A stretch of 64,000 nucleotides of DNA. It comes from Lachancea dasiensis. Lineage: Eukaryota; Ascomycota; Saccharomycetes; Saccharomycetales; Saccharomycetaceae. The notes beneath the pieces were generated by a model. The model searched no databases and was not told the origin of the DNA. It was given only the letters and a program-made list of their open reading frames with translations. The stretch covers positions 382,467-446,466 of the forward strand of contig LT598459.1 in NCBI GenBank assembly GCA_900074725.1, read 5' to 3'. A program made the translations under genes and the position numbers. The stretch's first letter is position 1. Each line of letters starts with the position of its first letter. Below, piece by piece: positions 46,601-56,008 of this stretch.

Positions 46601-47900
46601 TAATTTGGAGCGCCTTCTGGTTTTCTAAAGGAACGGCTCTATGATGACGTACTGACTTTTTGGGAGTCGGTATATGAGTTCTACTTCGGTTCCTTGTGGA
46701 TTCTCTTCCCATACTTTTTCTGCTCTGAGTGGTACCACCCTTAGATGACTGCGCTCGGTCGAAGCCACCCTGATGGGCTCTAAGCGGGTGTTGAAAAGAG
46801 CTACGTCTTTTATTGAGCATCGGGTCAATTATTTCGCCGGTCGATTTGCTATCTGTCCGTGGCAGGTCTGCTTCACTCAAAATTTGCAGATCCGAATCAA
46901 AACCGTCGACACAGTCATTGTGATTGTCAACTGCCTCTGTCGACTTCAACGTCTCATTATGGTCCGAGAGCTCGGGAGAGCTTGATGGCAAGTTTGTTTC
47001 TTCGCCATCAGATAAACCATCGAACGCATAAGCCTTCTCATATTTGGCCTCAAAATAGTTTTTGATGGCCTGGATATCCAAACTGTCATCTGTTTCATGG
47101 GCACGAAATTTTTCCTCGTGCCCGCCGTGCCCGCCTAAAATGTCAGGGTCTACTCCGCTGTCGTGCGATTTCTCACCGGAAACATAATGTACTTTTAAAA
47201 TTTTCCTCTTTGCTACACCTTTCCCTGTTTGTCTATCTCGCCTCATGTAGCTAGAATTTGCGCTCGACCCACCTTTCAGTGCAGCCTTCCAGGCCACCTT
47301 GGGCAATATACCTCGGAAACCAGATCGCAGGTTGAAGTGTTTCCCTCTATAATGAATAATCTTTTTTTCTGGAGAGCAGGTACCGTCCTGTGTGTGGGTT
47401 ACCTCACTGCCGCTGGAGGATGGTGCGCCCCCTTCGGATTGGCTCTCGGATAAATCATTTAACTCAGGTTGCTCCCAACTAACAGACTCCAGCCACTCTT
47501 TATCTTTTGAGTGCAAATCCATTACTTGTTCCACCTCGGTTTGGCTCTTTTCTTCTTCTTCTGCAAGAGGGCCCTCGATGTCCTCCCGCAGTACTAAACC
47601 AAACCCCTTCAGTAGTTGCTTGTGTCGCAGCCTATCAAGCTTATACGGATTTCTTTGGATTGCGGTTCTCTTGCGAAAAGAGCGAAATCGTTGTGTGACG
47701 ATTTCACGACGTTCCCTCACGAGATTGTGTTCCCACTGCTCTTCTTCTCTCTCCTCCGCCAGAGATAGGCTGTCGCGGCGAAGCTGCTCTGCCTCTCGGA
47801 CGAAGGCGCATAGCCTCAAGTGTTCTGGTATCCATACAACTTCCTCATCCTCTTCAAACTCAGAGTCCAAAATATGAGTAAGACGGGCAGCCTCATCCAT
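43650..47900 (-). CDS. MMS22: Replication-repair scaffold Mms22
   Basis: Adaptor of the Rtt101-Mms1 cullin ligase that supports replication through damaged DNA. I place the start at the internal Met (MDEAARLTHILDSE), giving 1416 residues against 1454 in S. cerevisiae; the frame is open 18 codons further. The N-terminal 600 residues are charged, basic and serine-rich (for example RSRTHIPTPKKSVRHHRAVP). The C-terminal 800 residues form the helical Mms22 domain, seen in segments such as WSIAELDNSFNGVTEWLNFV and SQRRDVQFIKFLRALSRRD. The start lies 114 bp from the divergent BUD6, matching YLR320W-YLR319C. Family assignment relies on overall architecture, length and synteny, since this protein evolves quickly. 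Confidence 0.91.
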   Translation of the reverse strand: MDEAARLTHILDSEFEEDEEVVWIPEHLRLCAFVREAEQLRRDSLSLAEEREEEQWEHNLVRERREIVTQRFRSFRKRTAIQRNPYKLDRLRHKQLLKGFGLVLREDIEGPLAEEEEKSQTEVEQVMDLHSKDKEWLESVSWEQPELNDLSESQSEGGAPSSSGSEVTHTQDGTCSPEKKIIHYRGKHFNLRSGFRGILPKVAWKAALKGGSSANSSYMRRDRQTGKGVAKRKILKVHYVSGEKSHDSGVDPDILGGHGGHEEKFRAHETDDSLDIQAIKNYFEAKYEKAYAFDGLSDGEETNLPSSSPELSDHNETLKSTEAVDNHNDCVDGFDSDLQILSEADLPRTDSKSTGEIIDPMLNKRRSSFQHPLRAHQGGFDRAQSSKGGTTQSRKSMGRESTRNRSRTHIPTPKKSVRHHRAVPLENQKALQIKAKKAAHCNSNGTKSAREGSVYRKTPSGDVLSNFVTPFFRAAGPVAFETAVEGEGNRFSIVKKPDQHRERSEIERPSEREEYNSSSFEILASAITGIKCNSPDTTEIALSGKSFKLSKFDSNVSQHLQDIFSHLIEKGASDFEVLSMNDAIVRMLSDLDNPGLWIIVDDFHKAFRSKVNILRNRAKPVHFYQIAACQIMLLQVTRYSRTSKIMAQEISGKIVGHTVSFFKLLSKCNGIDIIDKLLINSYEFLSQVAGHIVSPQEFWDKIPTVSFPPKIALLIIRYFPTEKMSWSIAELDNSFNGVTEWLNFVHYCTTRWSWQVDYSLIQKLYDLFKVKKFQNFDEENDADTDRPIYGTLDWKPPFKSVFNAFLDLLKSCPMSVVQLERVTPLGQMVSLNNPVLLVNRINLLSVLATKASTNFESKFEDLCNPYVKREVEKVFAPHKMYEIILTGFCSLLLTNARKGFITKARIVYQIFQQMANGRGLIEDGAMSQFFKRVYALEGEIGKSLPFLLKGLYTAMTLLIKQKKKHELIPMLGFYEKHLHILDTGWVMSHLYQIVGNLANEEDYLYHFHFAVTKFLVSEKAMTWWSVVNYNNFSSTKDQSIPFYTKIIDNCDASSFLQIRHIFLRTAVDYLSQRRDVQFIKFLRALSRRDHTFKIFPTLPFTATHFEIITRTLRALKKVHDDSLITAFIAKLRARQLTAPHAPLIMDVTKFLNTEFVDSMKNNADFLHLKSQFSISEAETQKSLFREILFRLKDETERASYIEEELLNTSSQGQPVQPFIDKLASTFGTGLYSNDYVFFALLTEANVVAGNQWWALLALIQLINRRLATTFCQVSSSEFYGLYRLHLILSQIFSRQNTASISSEAEANFYKELCVFFGQNLKISSGFLEHAKLIAMCEEFLDKSSSNVMVLENQSAWKISNPFLSQVRKQIEKHNLRAFIPMESITSPLAPEVEDYLSKLSAVVRLNRNSTTKSNIR

Positions 47901-48013
47901 AGTCCATTTGAATGGAAGCTTTAGATAATGTATGTTTATTATTTTCAAGTTCAAAACTCAGCTGTTATATAATAACTGGTACAAACTTCCTATAAACCAT
48001 CATCCAGCCAGCA

Positions 48014-50161
48014 ATGTCTGAAAATTCGACGGTAGCAGCCTCCAATGGTGGCAGATCATCTTCACAATCATCTATGCGGTCTTCGAGAAACTCTTCGAGC
48101 ATCGAAACCAGCGTTACCAAACTTCTGATGTCCACAAAACATCTGCTGCAACGACTTACACAATGGTCGAAGGGCGAGGCAAATGAAAAGAACGTTTCTG
48201 ACGCATACGTGCAACTTGGAAATGATTTCAAGCTCGTTACGAAGCAATTCTCGTATGCTGGGTTGGAAGTCTCAGATCTTGGTGATCTGCCAACGACATT
48301 GCGCAGGGTTTTGGAGGTTGCATTAAGAGAAAGGCCCTCTGAGGAAACGCTCGACAAATACCTTCCCAGTATACGCGAAATAGTGGTTACTCTTCTGGAC
48401 AAATTGAAAGTGAAGCAAACTTTACTGAAAAGTATGAAACAAACAGTGCCCTACCTGCCGTCGAGCAATTCGCAGTCTGCATCATCGTTAAGTGCCACGT
48501 CGGAAAGGTCGAACTCCGTAAGACGGGAAATGGAGCTTACTGTCAGTTCTGCTAATACCTCACCCCATAGATCTCCGGCTGCCACTAGTACACCGACAAA
48601 GGTGGATTCAAGAACGACCCTACATGTTCCGAAACAAAGAGAAGATCAAAAGGCCGCGCTAGCACAGCTGAAAAAGACGGACACTTTGCAACGAAGAGCT
48701 TCAAAGAGGTTTTCGGCTTATCACATGGCCAAACTCAGTCATCAATCAACCAGTGACGCTGCCGCGTCAGCTACTTTGCCTGATAGTACGGATCGCAACA
48801 GTAAGTACGAGGACGAAGGTTATCCAGAACACAATTCAAACATTTCCCATGATAACAATGGCACGCCAAGCAAGGAATCGTCATTCCATGAAGGGAAATG
48901 CATCACAGTTTTCTTGAAATTGGAAGGTAGCACTAAAAAGTGCTCTTTAAATGTGCCGACTTCGTTAAATGCCGTTCGTTTGCTTTTTGTGGAGAAGTTT
49001 ACATACACGCCAGGTACAAAAAGTTTCCCTAATATTTATATCAAAGATCCATGCTATGATATTTGCTACGAATTAGAGGCCCAATATTTGGAGGACATCA
49101 AGGATGGTTCAACTTTATCCCTCAATGTCTCTACTTCTCAGTTCACTAATGACGCTCTCATTTCAGATTTATTCACTAAGTTTGAAGGTGTTCTCCACCA
49201 ATCACAAAAATATATGCTTGATGAAATCCAGAACGTTCGAGCTTCGATCTCAGTATTGCAGCCTAATGGTCAGTCGCAAAATATGGTAGATACTAACCCC
49301 GGCGCTTCTCGGGCCGATATCGAGATTTTGAGACATCAGTTAGCTGTATTGAATCAAATGCACAACGCTAGAAAGAAGAGCTATGAAAACAACCTTTCCA
49401 ACATTTTGAAGAAAGTTGCAAAATTCAAAAGCCTGACTTTCAACTCATCTACAACTGCAAACCGGGTCTATATGGAAAAAAGCCACTCGAAACTGTCAAA
49501 CGTTTCCGATGGACTTCTGGGTAAAGTTGATGATCTGCAAGACGTCATAGAAGCTTTGAGGAAAGATGTTGCGGTAAGGGGTTCAAAGCCTTCGAAAAAA
49601 AAAATAGAAGCGGTAGGTCTCGAATTGGAAGAAGCGCAACTTGAATTAGAGAGAATGCAAGAATATGTTCTCATCGAAAAGCCTAATTGGAAAAAAATCT
49701 GGGAAAGTGAACTGGAAAAGGTTTGTGAGGAGCAGCAATTCTTGACGTTGCAGGAAGACCTTGCTTTTGACTTTGGCCAAGATCTTGATAAAGTCAAGGA
49801 AACCTTCCATTTAGTGAAGCTGTGTTGTGAGGAGAAAGAAAAAAACCCCAAAAAAAACAGCAATCCTATTCTTCCAATTCCAAAACCCGGTACATTCAAT
49901 CAACTCCGAGATGCGGTACTGAGTGAGGTTGAATCATTGCTTCCAGATCATCAGGAAAGGCTTGACGCAATTGAACGAGCAGAAAAATTGAGGGATAGAG
50001 AAAGAAACTATAGAGAAAATAGTGAGTTTGAGGATGAGTTGGGCAATTTTGTTGTCAGAAACAATTTCAAGAAGGCAGGAGGCATAGGTGAGGTCGAAAA
50101 GTTACGCCAACAAAAAGATGAAGAGAACTTGAGAGCTAACTTCTCGCAAATGCCATCATGA
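48014..50161 (+). CDS. BUD6: Polarity factor Bud6 (Aip3)
   Basis: Actin nucleation-promoting factor of the polarisome that binds actin and the formins Bni1 and Bnr1 at bud tip and neck. The 715 residues compare with 788 in S. cerevisiae. The conserved N-terminal part has VTKLLMSTKHLLQRLTQWSK (about 34-53) and the segment from LEVALRERPSEETLDKYLP. A Ser/Thr-rich linker spans about 150-300. The Aip3 core starts near 300 (KCITVFLKLEGSTKKCSLNV) and continues as a long coiled-coil rod to the C terminus. The final codons overlap the EST2 stop by 6 bp, convergent. Confidence 0.94.
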   Translation: MSENSTVAASNGGRSSSQSSMRSSRNSSSIETSVTKLLMSTKHLLQRLTQWSKGEANEKNVSDAYVQLGNDFKLVTKQFSYAGLEVSDLGDLPTTLRRVLEVALRERPSEETLDKYLPSIREIVVTLLDKLKVKQTLLKSMKQTVPYLPSSNSQSASSLSATSERSNSVRREMELTVSSANTSPHRSPAATSTPTKVDSRTTLHVPKQREDQKAALAQLKKTDTLQRRASKRFSAYHMAKLSHQSTSDAAASATLPDSTDRNSKYEDEGYPEHNSNISHDNNGTPSKESSFHEGKCITVFLKLEGSTKKCSLNVPTSLNAVRLLFVEKFTYTPGTKSFPNIYIKDPCYDICYELEAQYLEDIKDGSTLSLNVSTSQFTNDALISDLFTKFEGVLHQSQKYMLDEIQNVRASISVLQPNGQSQNMVDTNPGASRADIEILRHQLAVLNQMHNARKKSYENNLSNILKKVAKFKSLTFNSSTTANRVYMEKSHSKLSNVSDGLLGKVDDLQDVIEALRKDVAVRGSKPSKKKIEAVGLELEEAQLELERMQEYVLIEKPNWKKIWESELEKVCEEQQFLTLQEDLAFDFGQDLDKVKETFHLVKLCCEEKEKNPKKNSNPILPIPKPGTFNQLRDAVLSEVESLLPDHQERLDAIERAEKLRDRERNYRENSEFEDELGNFVVRNNFKKAGGIGEVEKLRQQKDEENLRANFSQMPS

Positions 50162-52753
50162 TGGAACTTCGCTAGGCAAATTCTCTACGTCAGTATCTGA
50201 AATGAGTAGTTTGAGCTCGCTTTGAGCCATGGAACCCATCTTTACTTTGATGTACTTCTTTTCCACGGCCTCTAAAAATGCCTTGGCTATGACTATTTTC
50301 AAATCGCTACTGTTGAAATTGCTATGAGAAAGCTTTGCGCAGCATCTAATAGATGAACATAAAAGGGTTTTGATGAATTTCAATAAATTTAATGGAGACA
50401 ACGAACGGCGATCGTGAAATTTTAGCGACCTAACTGTACTCAGACTTGCATAGAATACTTGTTTTACGATTGTAGGCCAGGAATTGAGTCCAGGGTTAGT
50501 TAAGCTACCGTTCAGTCTAGATTCGAAAATAGATCTCAGGCGTGTAAATCTCTTTTTTGCAGAGGACGCAAAGTTATAAATGGGATTCAGGGTTTCAATG
50601 TGCTTGACAACCTCCAGTTTTTCAAGATTAATGTCCATTGCACAGAAGCGTACGTAAGTCTGTTCTGTGGCAAGCACATTCGTCATGACTTTAAGGTTGT
50701 TTGGATATGCACCGTGTGTCTGAAATCCCTCTTTCACTTGACTTCCGACGGCTTCGATATAAGATTTACTCGTTGATACTACGAGAAAGTCATCTGCTAG
50801 TCTTAAAATCATGGCCGGTGCACCGCGCGTGTCCTGGAAAACGGCTTCAGTAGTCACAAGGTCATCATAGAGAAGTTCAACAATGTTGGCAGAAAGATTT
50901 GAACCCTGAAATATGCCGGAACTTCGCAAATAGCATCGACGACCATATATCATTGAGCTTTTATTCATTTCTTCATCTATGACACGGAGGATATCCACTT
51001 TGGTCAGATATGTTGTGAGCACTTCATCGATTGCAATACAGTCCTTGTCGATTTCGACGTCACCGTTTACAATATATTGTCTTCTAATAACATCCTTATT
51101 AGGATTGTAAACTGATTGCGAGCGAACAAAAAAGTCGACATGAGTGGTCAACCGTTTTCTTATCACCTCCCTCGCATAAAGCGTCGGAATAGAGTCGTAA
51201 CAGGATTCGATATCAAACTTTATGAAAAAGAGCTGAGGCACACTTTTGTACACTTCTGTCAACCAACTTTTAAAGGTGAGGATAGCGTCTGGAATTTCGT
51301 TCGGAGAAGAGAGAGTCTTAGAGAAAACAAATTCTGAGGAAGAAGCTTCTGTACCCAGGATGTAGTTGAGGACACGGCCCGTGGGCTTGATGACATTTCT
51401 GATGTAATCGAGCTGAGTATCCACCGCATCTGGATGGCTCTTAAGTGGTACAAATATCACTCTAAACTGGTGCTTAGGCACTTTGGGAATTAATCTTAGG
51501 AATCCGTGCTTGTAATTCATGCTATCGGTGTGCTCTTGGCACTTTTCATTAGTCTTCAAAAACTTTTTGAAGTAATTATCCAAAAACGGTCTTGTTATTT
51601 GTTCCCATATGTCGAACCTAAAGTAAATGAGATTTCTGGTAGCAGATAACTCAGTACAATAAAAGAATGTTTTGATTATGGAAGAACAAAACTGGCCAAA
51701 AAACCACTGGACTACATTCACCAGTATAGTCTGTCTCTTCCTCAATTCTGTGATGTCGAGGTTTGTGGACCTGCCCAGCCATTCAATGTCTTTGACTTTA
51801 AGCCCTTCGAGCAAAATATCTATTGGGATTCTATCGTGCAATTTAAGTCCGACAATTAGTGATATCTTGGAGAGAATTTTCGATCGATTGTGCTTAGAAC
51901 CGAAGAAACTCACCGGGAACAATTTGCAGGTCACAGATGCGAGATACTGTGTAACAGACTTGGCACAAATTTGTGCATCCAAGTTGCTCTCGCATTCTTC
52001 CAGATTCACAGATGGACAACTAGCATCGAACATGAAGCGGTATTTCAATTTCCGATGCTTTTTGATTACAAGGGACAGAATCCTCTCAAGACGCTTTGAA
52101 GATTTGTTATTTCCGGATACATCTTCGATGTTACCAAATATTTGGGAAACCAAAAGCTTAGGTGAGCGAGGAAGTATAGCCGAAGTCCTACAATCTCCTC
52201 GGTTCCGGTACGTGAAAGTGGAATTGCTGATATCAAGGACCGTCCTCCGTGCTGTTGACCCTGAAAGAGGTGAAAGTGTCCAGTCGTGCGTAGGGCCAGT
52301 CAATTGATAATAAACACCATCATTGTACTCATATATTGAATTGTTAATGATTAGGTCCACAAATTTTTCAGTTCCCCAAAGTCTGTGAATCGTCTTCCAT
52401 AGTCCACATTTTAATCTTGTCACATTAAAATTACTTGATTCGCAATGAAGCTTTGATGCGACGTCTACGTTTTTAGCAATTTTATAACCAATAGCCAAAA
52501 CGTTACTTGGCAGGCCAGCATTTTTCAGGAAACTGACACATTCGTCCACCACCGAGGCATGTTCGCTGATCGTAGTAGAAAACTTATGTATACGGTCGGA
52601 ATACGGCTCCACATAGACATCCTGAAGCTTATTCCAAAAGTCAGCATACGTCCCTTCCAAAATTGTTACAGCACCACGATCAGGCGAGTCATAGTTCCTT
52701 ATGTAGACTGAATTTGATACATCGGGATAAATGAGATCTCTCAAGCATTTCAT
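50156..52753 (-). CDS. EST2: Telomerase reverse transcriptase Est2 (TERT)
   Basis: Catalytic subunit of telomerase. I place the start at an internal Met (MKCLRDLIYPDVSNS), giving 865 residues against 884 in S. cerevisiae, whose protein begins MKILFEFIQD. The frame is open 49 codons further, but that extension would run into the first codons of divergent TAD3. The T motif FFYCTE is at 363-368. Reverse transcriptase motif A has KFDIESCYD with catalytic D514; motif B' has GIFQGSNLS (613-621); motif C has LADDF with D654 and D655. All catalytic aspartates are present, so the enzyme looks functional. This is the host telomerase gene, not a retroelement. Neighbours BUD6 and TAD3 match YLR319C and YLR316C. 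Confidence 0.95.
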   Translation of the reverse strand: MKCLRDLIYPDVSNSVYIRNYDSPDRGAVTILEGTYADFWNKLQDVYVEPYSDRIHKFSTTISEHASVVDECVSFLKNAGLPSNVLAIGYKIAKNVDVASKLHCESSNFNVTRLKCGLWKTIHRLWGTEKFVDLIINNSIYEYNDGVYYQLTGPTHDWTLSPLSGSTARRTVLDISNSTFTYRNRGDCRTSAILPRSPKLLVSQIFGNIEDVSGNNKSSKRLERILSLVIKKHRKLKYRFMFDASCPSVNLEECESNLDAQICAKSVTQYLASVTCKLFPVSFFGSKHNRSKILSKISLIVGLKLHDRIPIDILLEGLKVKDIEWLGRSTNLDITELRKRQTILVNVVQWFFGQFCSSIIKTFFYCTELSATRNLIYFRFDIWEQITRPFLDNYFKKFLKTNEKCQEHTDSMNYKHGFLRLIPKVPKHQFRVIFVPLKSHPDAVDTQLDYIRNVIKPTGRVLNYILGTEASSSEFVFSKTLSSPNEIPDAILTFKSWLTEVYKSVPQLFFIKFDIESCYDSIPTLYAREVIRKRLTTHVDFFVRSQSVYNPNKDVIRRQYIVNGDVEIDKDCIAIDEVLTTYLTKVDILRVIDEEMNKSSMIYGRRCYLRSSGIFQGSNLSANIVELLYDDLVTTEAVFQDTRGAPAMILRLADDFLVVSTSKSYIEAVGSQVKEGFQTHGAYPNNLKVMTNVLATEQTYVRFCAMDINLEKLEVVKHIETLNPIYNFASSAKKRFTRLRSIFESRLNGSLTNPGLNSWPTIVKQVFYASLSTVRSLKFHDRRSLSPLNLLKFIKTLLCSSIRCCAKLSHSNFNSSDLKIVIAKAFLEAVEKKYIKVKMGSMAQSELKLLISDTDVENLPSEVPS

Positions 52754-52868
52754 GAGTTTGTCGCTTTCACATACTTTCAGAAAAGAACACTGATAATATA
52801 ATGTTTTATGATACAGATAAAAGAATTCAAGTAAACACAATAGCAGTAACTTAAACAGAAGACCGAAG
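52754..52868. promoter_or_regulatory. Shared EST2/TAD3 promoter
   Basis: If EST2 starts at 52753, only 115 bp separate it from TAD3, transcribed away from it, so one short bidirectional promoter must serve both genes. The sequence is AT-rich, without a recognised factor site. Confidence 0.5.
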
Positions 52869-53840
52869 ATGGTCAAAAAGAAGCTCAATCCTCTACACAT
52901 CGATTACCGTAGAGGTATCATTGAAAATTGTTTACAGCAGGTGACCAACAACGCTGGCACTGACGATCCTCATTTGATCAATGTTTGGACAGTAGATATT
53001 AGCTGTCAAAATAGCCGACAATTCGTTGAGTTCATACGCATGAAGGTCCAAGATGAAGACCCTACAACATTTCAACATATTAAAAGGATCAAGAAAAGTA
53101 AAGCGGAGGGCTTCCTAACTGTGATTGTTTGCTCGACATTGATGATAGACAACGAAGCAGAATTCTTGACGCTAATGGAATGCGCCCCTTTCAGCTTTCA
53201 CAGCACCAGTAGGTCATCTGTAGTACCTGCAGTAGGGCCGTCCACAAAGGATCTTAGCCTTAAATGGTCAAATATATACTGGCCGCTTGTTTGGCGAGGA
53301 AACCCGAACGATCAAGTATTGAATGATTATGTTTTTGACCTGCCCTTTATCAAGCGCATCCTGAGTGAAATAAGCAAACAAGCACGAAATAGAATAGGAG
53401 AAAGATCGGGAGGCCTCCCCGTTGTATCTGCATTTGTGAATCCAAAAACAAAAGAGGTCTTTTATTCTTCAGATGCTCGTTCATCTACCTCTCCCCTTGA
53501 TCATAGTATAATGAGAGGAATTACATCTGTGGCTACTTTGGAGTTAGAGAGAAAGAGCTCACCGAATGCCAGATTGCAGGATGAAACTTATCTTTGCTTG
53601 AATTTTGATGTATATACAACGCACGAGCCTTGTTCTATGTGCGCCATGGCACTTATACACTCTCGAATTAAGCGCTGCATATTTCTCAAGCGGATGGAGA
53701 ACACTGGTTGTCTGGACTGTGGAAGTGGGGATAGCTATTGCATGCATAGTCACCGTTCGTTAAATTCGAAGTATGAGGTTTTTCGATGGCTTGGGGAAGA
53801 CTACCCTGTACCGCAGATAGATAGTAATATATGCTGTTAG
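52869..53840 (+). CDS. TAD3: tRNA A34 deaminase subunit Tad3
   Basis: Non-catalytic subunit of the Tad2-Tad3 adenosine deaminase that makes inosine at the wobble position of tRNAs. The 323 residues match S. cerevisiae Tad3 (322), beginning MVKKKLNPLHIDYRRGIIEN. The cytidine-deaminase fold has the zinc ligands H212, C255 and C258 (EPCSMCAMALIHSR). The proton-shuttle Glu of the HAE motif is replaced by Ile (DHSIM), consistent with an inactive structural partner as in S. cerevisiae, which has Val. S. cerevisiae TAD3 is interrupted by introns near its 5' end; this copy is one continuous frame. Its stop overlaps the convergent NKP2 stop by 4 bp. Confidence 0.95.
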   Translation: MVKKKLNPLHIDYRRGIIENCLQQVTNNAGTDDPHLINVWTVDISCQNSRQFVEFIRMKVQDEDPTTFQHIKRIKKSKAEGFLTVIVCSTLMIDNEAEFLTLMECAPFSFHSTSRSSVVPAVGPSTKDLSLKWSNIYWPLVWRGNPNDQVLNDYVFDLPFIKRILSEISKQARNRIGERSGGLPVVSAFVNPKTKEVFYSSDARSSTSPLDHSIMRGITSVATLELERKSSPNARLQDETYLCLNFDVYTTHEPCSMCAMALIHSRIKRCIFLKRMENTGCLDCGSGDSYCMHSHRSLNSKYEVFRWLGEDYPVPQIDSNICC

Positions 53841-54304
53841 CTTCGTTTAGCCGCCGCTTGCTCTAGTAAAACCTTCAGTCGTTCCAGAGGGGGCTTAACG
53901 CTTTCCATAACTTGATTGCCTCGCAGAATTTTGCCGAGCTGCTTCAACTCCGCCGAATGCTTCTGGACCGTACTATCTAAGTGTTGAATTTTACCGTCCA
54001 GCAATTGATGTGCAGTGTATAGAGAACGTACCAGGTCGTCAACGGATACCGTATGTCTCAGTTGATTGAGTTCGACACTTTTTCGTGTTTGCGATCGTGA
54101 ATCCACTAAGCAGTCCCTTATTCTTTGACCTACAGCGTCAAGAGCATCCTCATCGTTTGACCTGAGGCCTCTGTAAAGCTCTTCGATTTGCTCTTCCGTC
54201 AGGTGTTCGTCGAGCGTTGAAATTAAGTCTTTAAATCGAGTTGGGCTAATAATATTCGTGAGGAAGCCCTTGCTCAAAAACTCGATAAGATTTTGCTCGG
54301 ACAT
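53837..54304 (-). CDS. NKP2: Kinetochore protein Nkp2
   Basis: Non-essential kinetochore protein of the Ctf19 (CCAN) complex, partner of Nkp1. From the second Met (MSEQNLIEFLSKGFLTNII) the product is 154 residues, against 153 in S. cerevisiae; the frame is open nine codons further to 54331. The N-terminal half is helical with the conserved opening pattern SEQ-hydrophobic. The C-terminal half is a coiled coil (VDDLVRSLYTAHQLLDGKIQ onward). Sequence conservation in the family is low, so position next to TAD3, as YLR315W-YLR316C, is important support. Confidence 0.85.
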   Translation of the reverse strand: MSEQNLIEFLSKGFLTNIISPTRFKDLISTLDEHLTEEQIEELYRGLRSNDEDALDAVGQRIRDCLVDSRSQTRKSVELNQLRHTVSVDDLVRSLYTAHQLLDGKIQHLDSTVQKHSAELKQLGKILRGNQVMESVKPPLERLKVLLEQAAAKRS

Positions 54305-54934
54305 TGCCAAATTGCAAATATCGGAGCTCATATAGGTGATTCGGTTTTCAAAGAATGTTCACAGCTGATTTAGCCCTCCGTAAGAATATCTGTGGGACAC
54401 TCAGATGGGCGTCGAAAAAATAAAGATGCTCTAGAATAATTATATCCCGAGCCAAAAAGCGCTTAGCCGGCCCGCAGCTTTGTCGCCAAGAGCTATATAT
54501 TATCTACTTAACAAAAAGTGTGGACTGGGGATGCGAGAAAATATGTAGAATCAAGTTAAAATTCGTCAAGAGACGAGGATTGCTTAATCATTATAGGTAA
54601 GCACATTCTGATCTCCACTTCCTGATGACACTTCTGAGTGCTAAAAAATGTCGATCATAGTATCGTATGATAAGTACCTCAAGTAAACAACAGCGATCTC
54701 AAGCAGTTCCACGAGCTACCAGTCTCTCAAGGGATAACCGACATACAGGTGTCAGTCACTACTGTAGCTGGTGGACGAAAAGTAGTCGGTATTCTTGCAG
54801 TAGCGACACCAAAGTTAGGATGTCGTTTGAGCTTGGTCTCGTGGATCAGAAGATTTCGGACAAACAATTGAATTGATTCAAAGTCTAATTTTAAAACTTA
54901 TAGTACATAAGTAAGCGTCGTTATAAAAACTCAC
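54305..54934. other. Spacer between NKP2 and SFH1
   Basis: About 630 bp holding the NKP2 promoter and the SFH1 3' end. Only short frames; no RNA gene or repeat recognised. Confidence 0.4.
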
Positions 54935-56008
54935 TCAAATCCTCATCGTGGTTTCTAAATCATCAACACGTCTCTTACGGCTACGCCGCGATAACCTATC
55001 CTCCACTTTAGCGCTCTCTCGCTTGAGCCTTCTCAAATTTCTCTCCTTCTCAATTTCGCGCTTCTCAATTTCCCACTGTGAGAGAACTTCGACTTTCGGA
55101 CACCAATCTGCTCCCAGCGAGTCCACGTTCAGCCTGATGCCAGACATATGCCCAAAAGCCGCTCCATTATCCACTTGATCGGGACTCAGATGTCCTTCGA
55201 GCCAGTCCTTCCTGACCCTTAGTAAAGCCTCATGAAGAGCATGTGAAATAGCAGGCGCAAATTCTCGTGTGAGCCCAAGGTCTTGAACAACCGTGCAAGC
55301 AAATGCCTCTGGCGTTAAAGTTTGGTCGTTCAAATCCCACTCAAAGTTATCTTCGTACATCTTATCATCTAGGTTGCAAGTGAGGTTGATTATTACATGT
55401 AAGTCGGGAACTATCACCGAAGCTAAGGTTGAGTACTCCTGTAATTGCTCAGTGATCGCTGCGCTTATTTGATTGCAGAGGGTCGAGGTGACTGGAAAAT
55501 CTAAGTCCTGACAATATATGGCTGCGAACTGATCTGGGGTGATGGATTGGTCATTCAGGTTCCAAGTGAAAAAGTCGATAATTTTATGGCCGTTGTGCTC
55601 AGCATTGAGCCGTATGGGAATCGTAATAGGCGCCAAATGGGAGTTTGTTTGTGATGAGAGGGCTATTTTGTATGGAGTTGCTATCCGGCTCTGCAGAAAA
55701 GTCTCGCGAATGCGGGGATATTTTAAAATATTGGTAGAATCGTCTTGCGATTCCAAATCGGGTAGCGCGTTTTCATTAGCCAGATCCTCTGCAGATTTCC
55801 CATTCTCCTCCTCTTTTCCATTAGAATCTTTGCCTTCATCTTCCACAAACTCCTCTAGTAGATCTGTCTCGAACTCCGCGTAGTTGACAACTTTGGCTCG
55901 CTTGTGACCTCTCGAAGGTTGCCCAGTGATAAAACACGGTACGTTTTCATTTCTGACTCTGTTGTGGTAGTTGGTCAAGTATGCCTGAGGCAGTAACTGC
56001 TGTGACAT
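54935..56008 (-). CDS. SFH1: RSC remodeller subunit Sfh1 (SNF5 family)
   Basis: Essential subunit of the RSC chromatin remodelling complex and paralogue of Snf5. The 357 residues are shorter than in S. cerevisiae (426), mainly from the variable termini. The N terminus shows [20 protein letters not shown]. Two SNF5 repeats follow an acidic linker. Repeat 1 (about 125-195) contains [20 protein letters not shown]; repeat 2 (about 200-275) contains [20 protein letters not shown]. The LND dipeptide core is duplicated in both. The C terminus is highly basic. In S. cerevisiae this is YLR321C, between MMS22 and VPS65/CWC24; here it has moved across NKP2 to the EFB1 side. Confidence 0.94.
   Translation of the reverse strand: MSQQLLPQAYLTNYHNRVRNENVPCFITGQPSRGHKRAKVVNYAEFETDLLEEFVEDEGKDSNGKEEENGKSAEDLANENALPDLESQDDSTNILKYPRIRETFLQSRIATPYKIALSSQTNSHLAPITIPIRLNAEHNGHKIIDFFTWNLNDQSITPDQFAAIYCQDLDFPVTSTLCNQISAAITEQLQEYSTLASVIVPDLHVIINLTCNLDDKMYEDNFEWDLNDQTLTPEAFACTVVQDLGLTREFAPAISHALHEALLRVRKDWLEGHLSPDQVDNGAAFGHMSGIRLNVDSLGADWCPKVEVLSQWEIEKREIEKERNLRRLKRESAKVEDRLSRRSRKRRVDDLETTMRI

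Noticed and set aside
47392-47877. 161-codon plus-strand frame within MMS22
   Set aside because: Serine/arginine-rich antisense shadow of the charged MMS22 N terminus.
50156-52753. Reverse transcriptase motifs suggesting a retroelement
   Set aside because: The T motif, TERT spacing and BUD6/TAD3 neighbours identify the host telomerase gene EST2.
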